Source: JAUUZQ01 sp964538375 (GTDB taxonomy: Bacteria; Bacteroidota; Bacteroidia; Bacteroidales; GCA-2748055). From it: 17,046 nucleotides of DNA. Where the stretch lies: contig CAZIFQ010000048.1 of NCBI GenBank assembly GCA_964538375.1, forward strand, positions 1 through 17,046. The letters are read 5' to 3'. Shown here piece by piece: positions 9,128 through 15,979 of the stretch (positions are counted from its first letter, which is position 1; each line of letters starts with the position of its first letter). Below the pieces are notes generated by a model. It saw only the letters and a list, made by a program, of their open reading frames with translations, was not told where the DNA came from and did not search any database. Made by a program: the position numbers and the translations under genes.

Positions 9128-9168
9128 GTGAACTATCAATACGGGTTTAGTCGTCTGACCGTGTTCAC
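9128..9168 (-). promoter_or_regulatory. Bulged hairpin in the capsid mRNA leader
   Basis: On the minus strand GTGAAC (9168-9163) pairs with GTTCAC (9133-9128). Directly inside it ACGG (9162-9159) pairs with CCGT (9144-9141), leaving a 7-nt bulge on one side and a 14-nt loop. It sits between a possible 21-codon leader ORF and the capsid ribosome binding site, so it could affect translation or mRNA stability. The pairing is seen in the sequence; the role is inferred. Confidence 0.45.
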
Positions 9169-9171
9169 CGT

Positions 9172-9237
9172 CTAGTAGGTGGGGTCTGGCTGATCTCTGT
9201 TCGGGGCCGTAGCGTGTTCCAAATCTCTGATCTGCAT
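9172..9237 (-). CDS. Possible 21-codon leader ORF before the capsid gene
   Basis: ATG at 9237 with AAAGGGG about 8 nt upstream, ending in TAG at 9174-9172. The peptide begins MQIRDLEHATAP and ends PDPTY. It lies in the otherwise empty 234-bp interval between scaffold and capsid, and its stop is 3 nt before the leader hairpin. It could be a leader peptide, a tiny protein, or chance. If transcription began at the promoter suggested for 9240-9268 the start codon would lie at or upstream of the transcript's 5' end, so both calls cannot be right. Confidence 0.25.
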   Translation of the reverse strand: MQIRDLEHATAPNRDQPDPTY

Positions 9238-9239
9238 AA

Positions 9240-9268
9240 CCAGTACCCCTTTAAATGATTCGTGTCAA
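9240..9268 (-). promoter_or_regulatory. Possible promoter for the capsid gene
   Basis: A perfect TTGACA (-35 consensus) at 9268-9263 begins directly after the T-tract of the scaffold terminator. At the usual 17-nt spacing the -10 would be TACTGG, a poor match. A TGG-TTATGC sequence lies too far away (23 nt). The position is right for a separate capsid promoter, as T7 has before gene 10, but only the -35 half is convincing. Confidence 0.3.
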
Positions 9269-9270
9269 AT

Positions 9271-9306
9271 AAAAAAACCTCCCCCTGTTCATAAGACAAG
9301 GGAAGG
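9271..9306 (-). terminator. Intrinsic terminator after the scaffold gene
   Basis: An 11-bp stem on the minus strand: CCTTCCCTTGT (9306-9296) with ACAGGGGGAGG (9288-9278), including two G-U pairs, a 7-nt loop, and seven T (9277-9271). It lies about 30 nt after the scaffold stop and separates the capsid gene from the upstream operon. Confidence 0.9.
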
Positions 9307-9335
9307 CGGGTTGTGCTGGGAAAGCATTACCTCGA

Positions 9336-10166
9336 TTATTTAAACTTTTTCTTCATCAGCTCTCCTATTTGTGCAGTGACTTCATTGCGTTCAAAAGCAT
9401 TCCCTTTATACGCCGGTGATGCCTTAAGTCGAGAAATTTGATCGTCAATGTCTGCGCCGCCTGCCTCGCCATCGTCAATCTTGTCCTCTGCCGTTCCGAG
9501 TGCTACCCCGTCAAGCATCCTGAGAACGTCCATATCACCATTGAGTCCAACAGCCGCTAGCTTGGCCATAGCGTCAGGGAATTGACCTTCTGCACGCTCT
9601 AGCCCTGCCATGCGATCTTTTGCCCCGTCACCCCACTCAGCTTTCAGCGTTGCGATGTTATCGGTGCGAAGTTCCGCCGCCTTTTCAACCATTTCGGCGC
9701 GATCCATTTCCATCTGTTCGCCCCAGATTTCCATTGAACCGGCGAGCTGGTCGTTCGACATGTTGATTTTCTTGAACGCATCGAAGATCCCAGCCTTGCG
9801 GTCGTCGCTCAGCAACTCGCTCTTTGAGATTGAATCGACCTCATACGCATCCGGGGCCGCCGCAACCACAACACCTTGCTCCTGCATCGAAGCAACAAAG
9901 GCGGTACGTTGTTCAGGAGTTGCGTCCTCACCAGGAGGCATAATCCCCTGCTTCCCGATCATTGAGCGCGTAGACTGGGTGTTCTTGACGTAATCCCCCA
10001 GCGTTTTGAACTCCTTGTCTTTGTCGGAAAACTCGATTCCATCAAAAGACGCGTCATCGGCCTCATACCAAAGCGGTTCGCTCGATTCCACTACCAAAGC
10101 CTTCTCTTCGATTATACCAGATTGAACCCCGGCATCCTGAACTCCTTCAACAATTTCGTCAGCCAT
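9336..10166 (-). CDS. Capsid assembly scaffolding protein, 276 aa
   Basis: Assembly protein that guides shell formation and leaves before or during packaging. ATG at 10166 overlaps the previous stop as TAATG, with AGGGG 8 nt upstream. The protein is acidic and almost entirely predicted helical. It has an Asp/Glu-rich N-terminal part (residues 1-55), a heptad-like middle (about 115-210), an acidic linker with DDGEAGGADIDD, and a short basic C-terminal helix ending GELMKKKFK. An acidic helical rod with a basic C-terminal capsid-binding helix is typical of podophage scaffolds, as is the place between portal and capsid. There is no sequence motif that proves it, so the call rests on composition, size and order. 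Confidence 0.8.
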   Translation of the reverse strand: MADEIVEGVQDAGVQSGIIEEKALVVESSEPLWYEADDASFDGIEFSDKDKEFKTLGDYVKNTQSTRSMIGKQGIMPPGEDATPEQRTAFVASMQEQGVVVAAAPDAYEVDSISKSELLSDDRKAGIFDAFKKINMSNDQLAGSMEIWGEQMEMDRAEMVEKAAELRTDNIATLKAEWGDGAKDRMAGLERAEGQFPDAMAKLAAVGLNGDMDVLRMLDGVALGTAEDKIDDGEAGGADIDDQISRLKASPAYKGNAFERNEVTAQIGELMKKKFK

Positions 10167-10558
10167 TAGTTATTCCCCTTTTTGGTAGGGCGTTGAGACC
10201 GCAGGCGACGAGCAATGTACGAGGTTTTAGCGGCATCCTCGTTATTGTCGTCAGTGTCGGCCCCCAACTTGCCTTTCTTGGCTTGGATGGCGCGAGTCCG
10301 GCGGTTCACATAGTTCGATCCGGTATCCTTCCCGATTGGGTTACCGACTGGGCGTTCATTGCGTCCACTTGATCGGCGTTGCGATTCCGGGACTTCTTCC
10401 TTGGCGCTGATTTCAGGCTCTTCCACTTTTTCTACCGGCTTGACTGCGGGCGNNNNNNNNNNNNNNNNNNNNNNNNNNNNNNNNNNNNNNNNNNNNNNNN
10501 NNNNNNNNNNNNNNNNNNNNNNNNNNNNNNNNNNNNNNNNNNNNNNNNNNNNTTTCAT
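10166..10558 (-). CDS. Unknown Pro/Glu/Lys-rich protein between portal and scaffold, broken by assembly gap
   Basis: I do not recognise this protein. The start ATG at 10558 overlaps the upstream stop as TAATG, with AAAGGA 8 nt upstream, but only MK precedes the gap. After the gap about 95 codons remain: a low-complexity start (PAVKPVEKVEEPEISAKEE) and then a basic tail with many Arg/Lys (RRTRAIQAKKGKLG, YIARRLRSQRPTKKGNN). The visible part looks disordered. The frames on both sides agree if the gap length is 1 modulo 3. It could be a minor head protein or an assembly helper, given its place, but there is no direct evidence. Confidence 0.65.
   Translation of the reverse strand: MKXXXXXXXXXXXXXXXXXXXXXXXXXXXXXXXXXXPAVKPVEKVEEPEISAKEEVPESQRRSSGRNERPVGNPIGKDTGSNYVNRRTRAIQAKKGKLGADTDDNNEDAAKTSYIARRLRSQRPTKKGNN
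10453..10552. other. Assembly gap (100 N)
   Basis: Exactly 100 N, starting two codons after an ATG. The flank on the low-coordinate side is a low-complexity Pro/Glu/Lys-coding region, so a repeat inside the gap is a plausible cause of the break. Confidence 0.95.
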
Positions 10559-10773
10559 TATACGCGTCCTTTCGTTTTGTCTTTAATCCAAACCGCAACA
10601 TCATGCTTCACGAGGTTTGCGTTTTGGCCTAGCTGATCTTTGGCCCAAAGCGGTTTTCCAATCCCGCAATAGTCTTCAATCTCCTTGAGAACCAATTTGC
10701 CCTCGCGAGACCCAAAGACCTCTCTAAAATAATGCTCTATCTTGTCCGACTGGCTCTTTGCTTTTACGGTCAT
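10558..10773 (-). CDS. Bbp19-like small phage protein, 71 aa
   Basis: Small protein directly after portal. The ATG at 10773 overlaps the portal stop as ATGA. The core HYFREVFGSREGKLVLKEIE, followed by DYCG, matches the pattern (F-x-x-V/T-F-x-S-x-x-G-x-x-V-L-x-x-L) of the Bbp19 family named after Bordetella phage BPP-1. That family is commonly encoded next to portal genes in podophages. Its role is not known to me. The ribosome binding site is weak (CGGGAT region), so translation is probably coupled to the portal gene. Recognition is by pattern and context. Confidence 0.65.
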   Translation of the reverse strand: MTVKAKSQSDKIEHYFREVFGSREGKLVLKEIEDYCGIGKPLWAKDQLGQNANLVKHDVAVWIKDKTKGRV

Positions 10774-12431
10774 TGTGAAATCATCCCGCCGGCGCCGTCT
10801 TCAATCAACTGGTCAACCGGCGAACCATCCTCAGCCGCCTTCATCGGGTCGATTCTCCCCGCCATATCGCCAGCTTGTGCGACGGCTTGCGCTTGTGCCG
10901 CCTCTTGATTCAACCGATTAAGCTCTTCATCGGCATCATCTGCATTGCGGATTATGTCAGGATCGACATTGTGAGACTCAAATATAGCAATAAGCGCAGG
11001 AATTACCTTGATAACAGCTTGAAGTTGCGGTGATTCTTGGATTGATCCGGTTAGTTTCAACGCTTGCGCAACCGCCTCCTGCATGGAAACGTTTTCAATC
11101 TCCCGTAGCCGAACATCAAGACGGCTCGTATACGTCACCTGCAAATCATCAATATTAACCTCTGTCGGAGGCGCATCCACTTGCCCCGAGTCGATCAAAT
11201 CACTTGCGACGAGCTTATATACGCGGCGAAAGAAGTTCCCGAGCGAATTGGCAATAGGCGCAATGGCTTGCGTCCGCTCTGCAACCAACTGGCTGACCTC
11301 ATAGGCGGTCTTTGCCCCAGCCTTGGCGTGTTCCAGCATGTTGAACAGGTCAATGAAGAACAGCTTATCGATCTCGTCGCGTAGCCATGATATAAAGTCC
11401 GCAGATATTTGTAACGCGCCGGAATCCGTTTTGTACATCCAAGGATCTCCCTTAGACAAATCGGCATAATTCACGCCGAACGATTCCAGCTCAGCGTTTT
11501 CTACCGCGTCCCGATCAGGAAGCCACATAGGAGGCCCAATAGCCAGTTCTGTCCCGTCAATAAAGTCAGACACGGTTTTCATAAGCGTGCGCATTACAGG
11601 TAGAGCCTGCATTGCGGGCGATCGTCCGTTTCGCTCTCCGTGCTTCGTGTAGAAATGCTCGACGACATACCGCATATGCCTCGACCCAGACTCACGGCAT
11701 ACCTTTCCCGTCGTAACATGGACGTGCATTGAGATGTATTGCATCTTCGACCAGTGCTTTGACGCGGATTCTGGATCGTACTTGCGATTTTTCTTTACGC
11801 AATGGATGAAGTCGAACTTTGTTTTGCTGTCTGTTTTGTCCCATGCGACTTGAACAACCTTCGGACAGTCGCTATATCCGAACTTTTCAACCGCTTGGTC
11901 AGCCGTGTACGTATATTCCCTGTACAATTCGCAAACATTTCCATCCGCGTCGTATAAATAATGACATTTTCCAATAGGGAAAACCTTATATTCGTGCCTC
12001 AGAGTTGTCGGATTCCATTGGATGTACATAACCCCGCCACCGAATGGTACGTAGTCAGTCAGCCAATTGGCAAAAGCCTGAGCAAACTTCGATTGCCCGA
12101 TATGGTGATGGGTCTGCTTTGATAGAGTCGCGTACCATTCCCGAACCATTGGGAGCTTCATTATCTGATCATCAGCATCCGCAATATTTCCCTTGCCCAT
12201 TGCCATTGAATTTGAATATAGACCGCCCTGGAGCAGTTGGTTTGCGAGAATACCCGTTGAAATGATCGGTTGTAGAATTTCAGAGCCTTCCGACACCTCC
12301 AAAAGCGTTTCTTGCTCTGGCGCGAATAAAACCGCTATTTCGTCCATGAGGTCAATGTATGTATTATCATCCCCCTTGATTGACTCACAGGTTGCTATTA
12401 CAGCCCGGCCCTTTTGCATTGGTCGTTCCAT
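10770..12431 (-). CDS. Portal (head-tail connector) protein, 553 aa
   Basis: Dodecameric ring at one capsid vertex through which DNA is packaged and ejected. ATG at 12431 with AGGAG 8 nt upstream. Size and motif order fit the podovirus head-to-tail connector family (T7 gp8 is 536 aa). Visible parts are an N-terminal helical region with PIISTGILANQLLQGGLYSN (55-74), the segment FGGGVMYIQWNPTT (130-143), a beta-rich wing, then GPPMWLPDRD (about 303-312) and the crown/stem helices with HAKAGAKTAYEVSQLVAERT. The C-terminal end is Ala/Gln-rich (EEAAQAQ-like) and acidic, as usual. It is followed by a 4-bp ATGA overlap into the Bbp19-like gene. Confidence 0.9.
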   Translation of the reverse strand: MERPMQKGRAVIATCESIKGDDNTYIDLMDEIAVLFAPEQETLLEVSEGSEILQPIISTGILANQLLQGGLYSNSMAMGKGNIADADDQIMKLPMVREWYATLSKQTHHHIGQSKFAQAFANWLTDYVPFGGGVMYIQWNPTTLRHEYKVFPIGKCHYLYDADGNVCELYREYTYTADQAVEKFGYSDCPKVVQVAWDKTDSKTKFDFIHCVKKNRKYDPESASKHWSKMQYISMHVHVTTGKVCRESGSRHMRYVVEHFYTKHGERNGRSPAMQALPVMRTLMKTVSDFIDGTELAIGPPMWLPDRDAVENAELESFGVNYADLSKGDPWMYKTDSGALQISADFISWLRDEIDKLFFIDLFNMLEHAKAGAKTAYEVSQLVAERTQAIAPIANSLGNFFRRVYKLVASDLIDSGQVDAPPTEVNIDDLQVTYTSRLDVRLREIENVSMQEAVAQALKLTGSIQESPQLQAVIKVIPALIAIFESHNVDPDIIRNADDADEELNRLNQEAAQAQAVAQAGDMAGRIDPMKAAEDGSPVDQLIEDGAGGMISQ

Positions 12432-12434
12432 TGG

Positions 12435-12632
12435 TTACGCTCCTGTTTTCGCGTTGAACAGCCCAGCAAAGCCGGTACGCATTGCAGGGTTCGTCAAGTG
12501 CGTTGACATTCTCCCCTTCTTGTTGGCAATCTCGTCAAGTGTGCGTTGCCCTGCCGCCTTCACATCCTCGCCCTCTGCCTGAACCGGAGCGGGTCGCGCT
12601 TCCCGAGTTGGTACATCTGGAGACTTGCCCAT
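12435..12632 (-). CDS. Small 'GR-ST-LT' podophage protein upstream of portal, 65 aa
   Basis: ATG at 12632 one base after the upstream stop, with GAGG about 9 nt before it. The N-terminal half is Pro/Ala/Glu-rich and probably disordered. The C-terminal half has KKGRMSTHLTNPAMRTGF, which resembles the K/R-G-R-x-S-T-x-L-T signature of small proteins often found just upstream of podophage portal genes. Function is unknown; virion association or a portal helper role is only an inference from location. Confidence 0.65.
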   Translation of the reverse strand: MGKSPDVPTREARPAPVQAEGEDVKAAGQRTLDEIANKKGRMSTHLTNPAMRTGFAGLFNAKTGA

Positions 12633-12633
12633 A

Positions 12634-13092
12634 TTAATTACCTCGTTTCATTTGCCTTGCGGTGTAGCATATCCCGCCCGACTTAGCAAACGGCTTAAAG
12701 CCAAATAGTTCAGTTGTTCGCGTAATGATCTTATCTGATAAATTATGATGCCCGTATAGAATGGTCAGACGTTCGTCCAATTCGAGCCATCTCATAATTG
12801 CATTAACTTTCCTATAAACCGAAGTCGGGTTATGTATCCGGCCCGCGCAGTAGTGAAGCTCGGCCGTGTTATGCTCTGCCCTGTAGTCCGTGATTGCTAA
12901 CAACGCCACAACCTCGCCGCGTTCTGTAACCGCCATCGGGTCAATCATCATGTTAGACCCCGCCCCCGTCCACCATTCAACCCAATAATCAGGATAGGCG
13001 AACGGATCCGGCCAGAACTCCCTGCCCCGCGAACACGAGAAGAACGCGCTATGGATTAGCTCTTTGCTAGCGCTCAGGATGGTTTCAGCCAT
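12634..13092 (-). CDS. GNAT-like protein, T7 gp13/DUF2833-type, 152 aa
   Basis: ATG at 13092 with AAAGGG 7 nt upstream; it overlaps the previous gene by 8 bp. The chain shape is that of a GNAT acetyltransferase: an N-terminal helix, a central strand region (GEVVALLAITDYRAE, then TAELHYCAGRI), the helix SVYRKVNAIMRWLELDERL, and the terminal strand FGFKPFAKSGGICYTARQM. The canonical R/Q-x-x-G-x-G/A acetyl-CoA loop is not evident, so catalysis is doubtful. T7 gp13 and relatives of similar length share this fold and help virion morphogenesis. Here the gene sits between terminase and portal rather than with the internal virion proteins. Confidence 0.6.
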   Translation of the reverse strand: MAETILSASKELIHSAFFSCSRGREFWPDPFAYPDYWVEWWTGAGSNMMIDPMAVTERGEVVALLAITDYRAEHNTAELHYCAGRIHNPTSVYRKVNAIMRWLELDERLTILYGHHNLSDKIITRTTELFGFKPFAKSGGICYTARQMKRGN

Positions 13093-13408
13093 GATTATGC
13101 CCTTTAAAGAAAATCGCCATCGATGTATCAGGCAACATGCTCGAACCCATAACCTTGATTAGTGACGACTTCGGCGGCGGCTGCATAAATAGATTGGCGT
13201 GCTTGTTGTTTATCACGCAGGTATCTTTCCTTGAATTGAACCCGTTGCGCTTGAATAGGTCTGCCCAGTACGCAACATTTTCCTTTTCCAGCTTCGCGTC
13301 AATCCGACTTAATCCTTCGCTTATCTGATCCCGCGATAGTCCGACTACCTTTTGCTGGTCGGTAGTTGTGACCAATTTCTTTTTCTTTCCGAACAGGTTC
13401 TTTATCAT
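13085..13408 (-). CDS. Unknown basic protein downstream of terminase, 107 aa
   Basis: I do not recognise this protein. I chose ATG at 13408 because GGAGG lies 5 nt upstream. An in-frame TTG at 13474 would add 22 residues but has no comparable site. It starts MIKNLFGKKKKLVTTT, continues with a helical stretch (LSRDQISEGLSRIDAKLEKE), and then NVAYWADLFKRNGFNSRK. The C-terminal part, with SSLIKVMGSSMLPDTSMAIF, looks beta-rich. It overlaps the GNAT-like gene by 8 bp. Its place after TerL suggests a late gene, but there is no functional clue. Confidence 0.65.
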   Translation of the reverse strand: MIKNLFGKKKKLVTTTDQQKVVGLSRDQISEGLSRIDAKLEKENVAYWADLFKRNGFNSRKDTCVINNKHANLFMQPPPKSSLIKVMGSSMLPDTSMAIFFKGHNHG

Positions 13409-13498
13409 GTATTCCTCCGTTTCCTTTTGCTTTGCCAAGTGGGCACCTATCCCACACGGCTCGAATGTTCTCAACTCTGCGGACTGAACCCTTGCTCA

Positions 13499-14794
13499 TT
13501 AATGCCGCCTAAGTTTCCTTGCCCGCCGACCGCGCCCCTTGCCGGGATTCTCGATTGACATGCGTTTCAATTCATCTTCCACCCAATACCGAATTCCATC
13601 GACACCGTGATTAAACCTATCCTCCGGTTCTTGAGTCCATTGACCGTCAGGCTTGCGCTTCCACGCATATTGGTCAAGCTCTTGGTGCAGATCTGTGCTG
13701 TGCCGGTGAACGAATAACGGGGTGCGTTTCATTAAGTCGATTCCGGCCACAATCGAACCGGGATATTTTTTGCATGACGTTACGGAATACCCTTCGGCGT
13801 TTAGCTCTGCAATCTGCTCCGGCCTTGCGCTATCAGCAACGATCTTAGCGTTTTTCTTTATCCCGTGATCTTCAAGCATCCCCTGTATGCTGCGCGTATT
13901 CGGATTTGCATGTGAACGGCATGTGATTAATCCTCGCTCCCTGAACACTTCGCGCACATATAGCCGGGACTGGAATAAGGCGCACTCAACAAGCGCTGTC
14001 GGGTCCGCGCTATAACCAAAGTCCATCCCGTATCCGTGCCGCTGGCAAAGGTGTTGCGCGGGCCAGTCTTCCGGTTCGCAGAACTCCCAGAACTTGAATA
14101 TTGAACCCTCGCGCTTTGCCCTTAGCCCAAGCCCGTACACGTTCCAAAAGTATTCGTCCGCAGTGCCGGAAATCTTATTTTCATGAACATTTGGGTTTGT
14201 GGACTCGATCTCGTCTACAATCTTCTGAGCAAGGTGCATCAGGTTATCTTTGTACGTCGAGTGCATGTATAAGCAGTTTGACCGGGTGAGCACCCTATCG
14301 AAAAGCCAATGCTTAGAAAGCGACGGGTTAAAGTCTATGAGCGTCATAAGCCGAGTACGCGCTACAATCTGCCTATATGCCTCGTAGTGGTGTTCCAACT
14401 CATTCAGCCAAGCAAAGTCACGCTCCGGTCCGTGGAGCTTGCCAGCGTCCGACGTTCCCTTGAACTCCATGATAGAGCCATTTTTGAAAGTGAACTTCTT
14501 TTCTTGCCCGTTCCAATTTCCTTCCTTCCACAACCCGGCATAGTCATCGAACCGCATTATGTCCTTGAAGTCCCGCACAGTTGACGTTGTGTGGGTCGCT
14601 TCGTTGAATCTAAAACATGTTGCCACTAGCTTTTCTTGAGCAAGGACGTTTATCAGGTATTCCAGAATAGACCAAGTTTTACCGCTACGGGCTGACCCCT
14701 CGAAAACGATGATGTCCTTAAACGCAGGCGTTCCCACCTTGTCGTGGTTCTCCAGAAGCGCCTTGAGGTTCTTATTTACTGCGACTTCATTCAT
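13499..14794 (-). CDS. Terminase large subunit, PBSX/Terminase_3 type, 431 aa
   Basis: ATP-driven packaging motor and DNA-cutting nuclease. ATG at 14794, with only a distant, weak ribosome binding site (GGAAG). The ATPase half shows Walker A GSARSGKT (33-40), FRFNEATHTT (61-70), a Walker B-like FAWLNELEH (127-135) and the coupling region IDFNPS (153-158). The nuclease half shows GYGMDFGYSADPTALV with Asp258, IVADSARPEQIAEL with Asp321, and NHGVDGIRY with Asp399, the expected acidic triad. The C-terminus is strongly basic (GKGRGRRARKLRRH). Length is normal for the PBSX-like group. TerS lies 23 nt upstream, as expected. This type is not that of T7 gp19, although the virion genes downstream are T7-like. 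Confidence 0.93.
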   Translation of the reverse strand: MNEVAVNKNLKALLENHDKVGTPAFKDIIVFEGSARSGKTWSILEYLINVLAQEKLVATCFRFNEATHTTSTVRDFKDIMRFDDYAGLWKEGNWNGQEKKFTFKNGSIMEFKGTSDAGKLHGPERDFAWLNELEHHYEAYRQIVARTRLMTLIDFNPSLSKHWLFDRVLTRSNCLYMHSTYKDNLMHLAQKIVDEIESTNPNVHENKISGTADEYFWNVYGLGLRAKREGSIFKFWEFCEPEDWPAQHLCQRHGYGMDFGYSADPTALVECALFQSRLYVREVFRERGLITCRSHANPNTRSIQGMLEDHGIKKNAKIVADSARPEQIAELNAEGYSVTSCKKYPGSIVAGIDLMKRTPLFVHRHSTDLHQELDQYAWKRKPDGQWTQEPEDRFNHGVDGIRYWVEDELKRMSIENPGKGRGRRARKLRRH

Positions 14795-14817
14795 CCGTTC
14801 GTTTACTTCCCAGATTA

Positions 14818-15198
14818 TTAGGGTTTCATCTTCTTGAGCTTGAACACGGACACCTCGCCAGAAACGTCGATCTCCTGCTTATCGCGCCATCGAGTAGGGT
14901 TGCGATTCTTGAGCCAAAATATTTGAGCGGTGGTATTCCCGTCCATTGCTGTATTATATAGGCTTTTGGCAACATTTGAATCAGCGTCTTCCTTTCCTTC
15001 CTTTATGGCGGAACTAAATTTAGGGTATTTTTTTTTCCAACGCTTTATAGTTTCGTTTGACACATTAAAGAAATTGGCCATCTCTTCATTGGTTGCTCCC
15101 AAAAGGCACAGCTTAAAAACAGCCTCGCAATATTCTTCCTTGTAAAGAGTAGGTCGCCGCTCTTTTATCAAGTCCTCCGGCTTTTTCTTCGGTGTCAT
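14818..15198 (-). CDS. Terminase small subunit, 126 aa
   Basis: DNA-recognition subunit of the packaging terminase. ATG at 15198, with a G-rich but distant ribosome binding site. A helix-turn-helix is visible at residues about 34-56 (GATNEEMANFFNVSNETIKR), preceded by a basic N-terminus (MTPKKKPEDLIKERRP). The C-terminal half has AKSLYNTAMDGNTTAQIFWL followed by KNRNPTRWRDKQEI, a signature of this small terminase family. The gene ends in tandem stops TAATAA just before TerL. Length is slightly below usual. Confidence 0.88.
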   Translation of the reverse strand: MTPKKKPEDLIKERRPTLYKEEYCEAVFKLCLLGATNEEMANFFNVSNETIKRWKKKYPKFSSAIKEGKEDADSNVAKSLYNTAMDGNTTAQIFWLKNRNPTRWRDKQEIDVSGEVSVFKLKKMKP

Positions 15199-15207
15199 TG
15201 GTCGTTT

Positions 15208-15513
15208 CTACCCCTTTTCCATTGGTTCTGTCAACGTTATTCCAAGCCCGCGCATAATTGTCGCGGCATCCATATCCGAACCAACCAAGTCGAGCATCCT
15301 CTCCAGGTGGCCGCACTTGAACCAGTGAACCAGAGCAACCACACTATGCTTTTTCCTAAAATGCGCGGATACTACCAACGGCTTGCCCTTCCACATCGGC
15401 CAAACCTTAATACATTCGCCGTCCACGATGACCCCGGCCTGTCGCAGAACCTTGAAATCTTTAACCGCTTGCGTGATTACTGCGTAGCCTAGTTGTTCAT
15501 ATACGTTGATCAT
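15208..15513 (-). CDS. Unknown small phage protein, 101 aa
   Basis: ATG at 15513 overlaps the previous stop as ATGA. The N-terminal helix GYAVITQAVKDFKVLRQAG resembles the A-V-x-Q-A-V-K-D-Y/F-x-x-L-x pattern of small accessory phage proteins that often lie near terminase genes. A short beta region (VIVDGECIKVWPMWKGKPL) and a helical C-terminal part with HLERMLDLVGSDMDAATIM follow. The latter resembles motifs seen in such accessory proteins. No enzymatic motif is visible. It is the last gene before TerS (9 nt away), so it is probably co-transcribed with packaging genes. Confidence 0.6.
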   Translation of the reverse strand: MINVYEQLGYAVITQAVKDFKVLRQAGVIVDGECIKVWPMWKGKPLVVSAHFRKKHSVVALVHWFKCGHLERMLDLVGSDMDAATIMRGLGITLTEPMEKG

Positions 15514-15674
15514 TTAATTTCCCCATTCAGCAGCAGTCCGCGAATAAGCTCCGACGCCTTACGCCCCTTGATCGCTACCTTGTGCCGCTTGATAAACAGC
15601 GCCTTCTCGTCCGGCGTGAACCGCGCCCCGATGTAGCAGATGCGGGTTACGGCTTTCTTCTTGCGTGGCTTCAT
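15510..15674 (-). CDS. Small ribbon-helix-helix-like protein, 54 aa
   Basis: I chose ATG at 15674 with AGGAG 10 nt upstream; a TTG at 15707 could extend it by 11 residues without support. After a basic start (MKPRKKKAVTRICYIGARF) comes TPDEKALFIKRHKVAIKG and then RKASELIRGLLLNGEI. A short strand followed by two helices ending in a hydrophobic L-I-R-x-L-L is the layout of small ribbon-helix-helix DNA-binding proteins. If so, it may be a repressor or accessory DNA binder, but the dimer and target are unknown. It overlaps the next gene by 4 bp. Confidence 0.5.
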   Translation of the reverse strand: MKPRKKKAVTRICYIGARFTPDEKALFIKRHKVAIKGRKASELIRGLLLNGEIK

Positions 15675-15711
15675 GATTCCGGTTCTCCTGTTCTCATTTG
15701 CGAACAACGTC

Positions 15712-15963
15712 CTAAGCCATCAACGCGCTTGCAACACGGATGATGGCCTTGTATTCGATCAGCCACGTTTTCAGGTCGGGCTGGTCATTCGCGCAAAGCC
15801 TGGCAATCTCTTTCACAGCCGACTCGATGCTGTTGTAATACCCGACGAACGAACGCGATTCCTTTCCGGCGTTGTCGCCGTCCTTCACGATTGCGATCTT
15901 GTTGACCGTGTAGTTGCGGTCGTCCGATGCTTCGATTTCGTAGTTCTCGATCCTCTGTTTCAT
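15712..15963 (-). CDS. DUF5405-like small protein, 83 aa
   Basis: I chose ATG at 15963 with AGGAG 8 nt upstream; upstream in-frame starts lie beyond a hairpin and have no ribosome binding site. The sequence NYTVNKIAIVKDGDNAGKES, followed by RSFVGYYNSIESAVKEIARL, has the shape of DUF5405-like phage proteins: a strand, a K-x-G-x-N-x-G-K-E turn, then V-G-Y/F-Y and a helix. Function is unknown. I am fairly sure it is a real gene and less sure of the family name. Confidence 0.6.
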   Translation of the reverse strand: MKQRIENYEIEASDDRNYTVNKIAIVKDGDNAGKESRSFVGYYNSIESAVKEIARLCANDQPDLKTWLIEYKAIIRVASALMA

Positions 15964-15979
15964 CCCTTCGCTCCTTTGC

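Noticed and set aside
13299..13499. A 66-codon minus-strand frame starting with TAATG overlap at the terminase stop
   Set aside because: The overlap type matches true junctions here, but the peptide is low in hydrophobic residues, overlaps the better-supported gene starting at 13408 (GGAGG site) in another phase, and has no recognisable character. It could still be a short coupling ORF.
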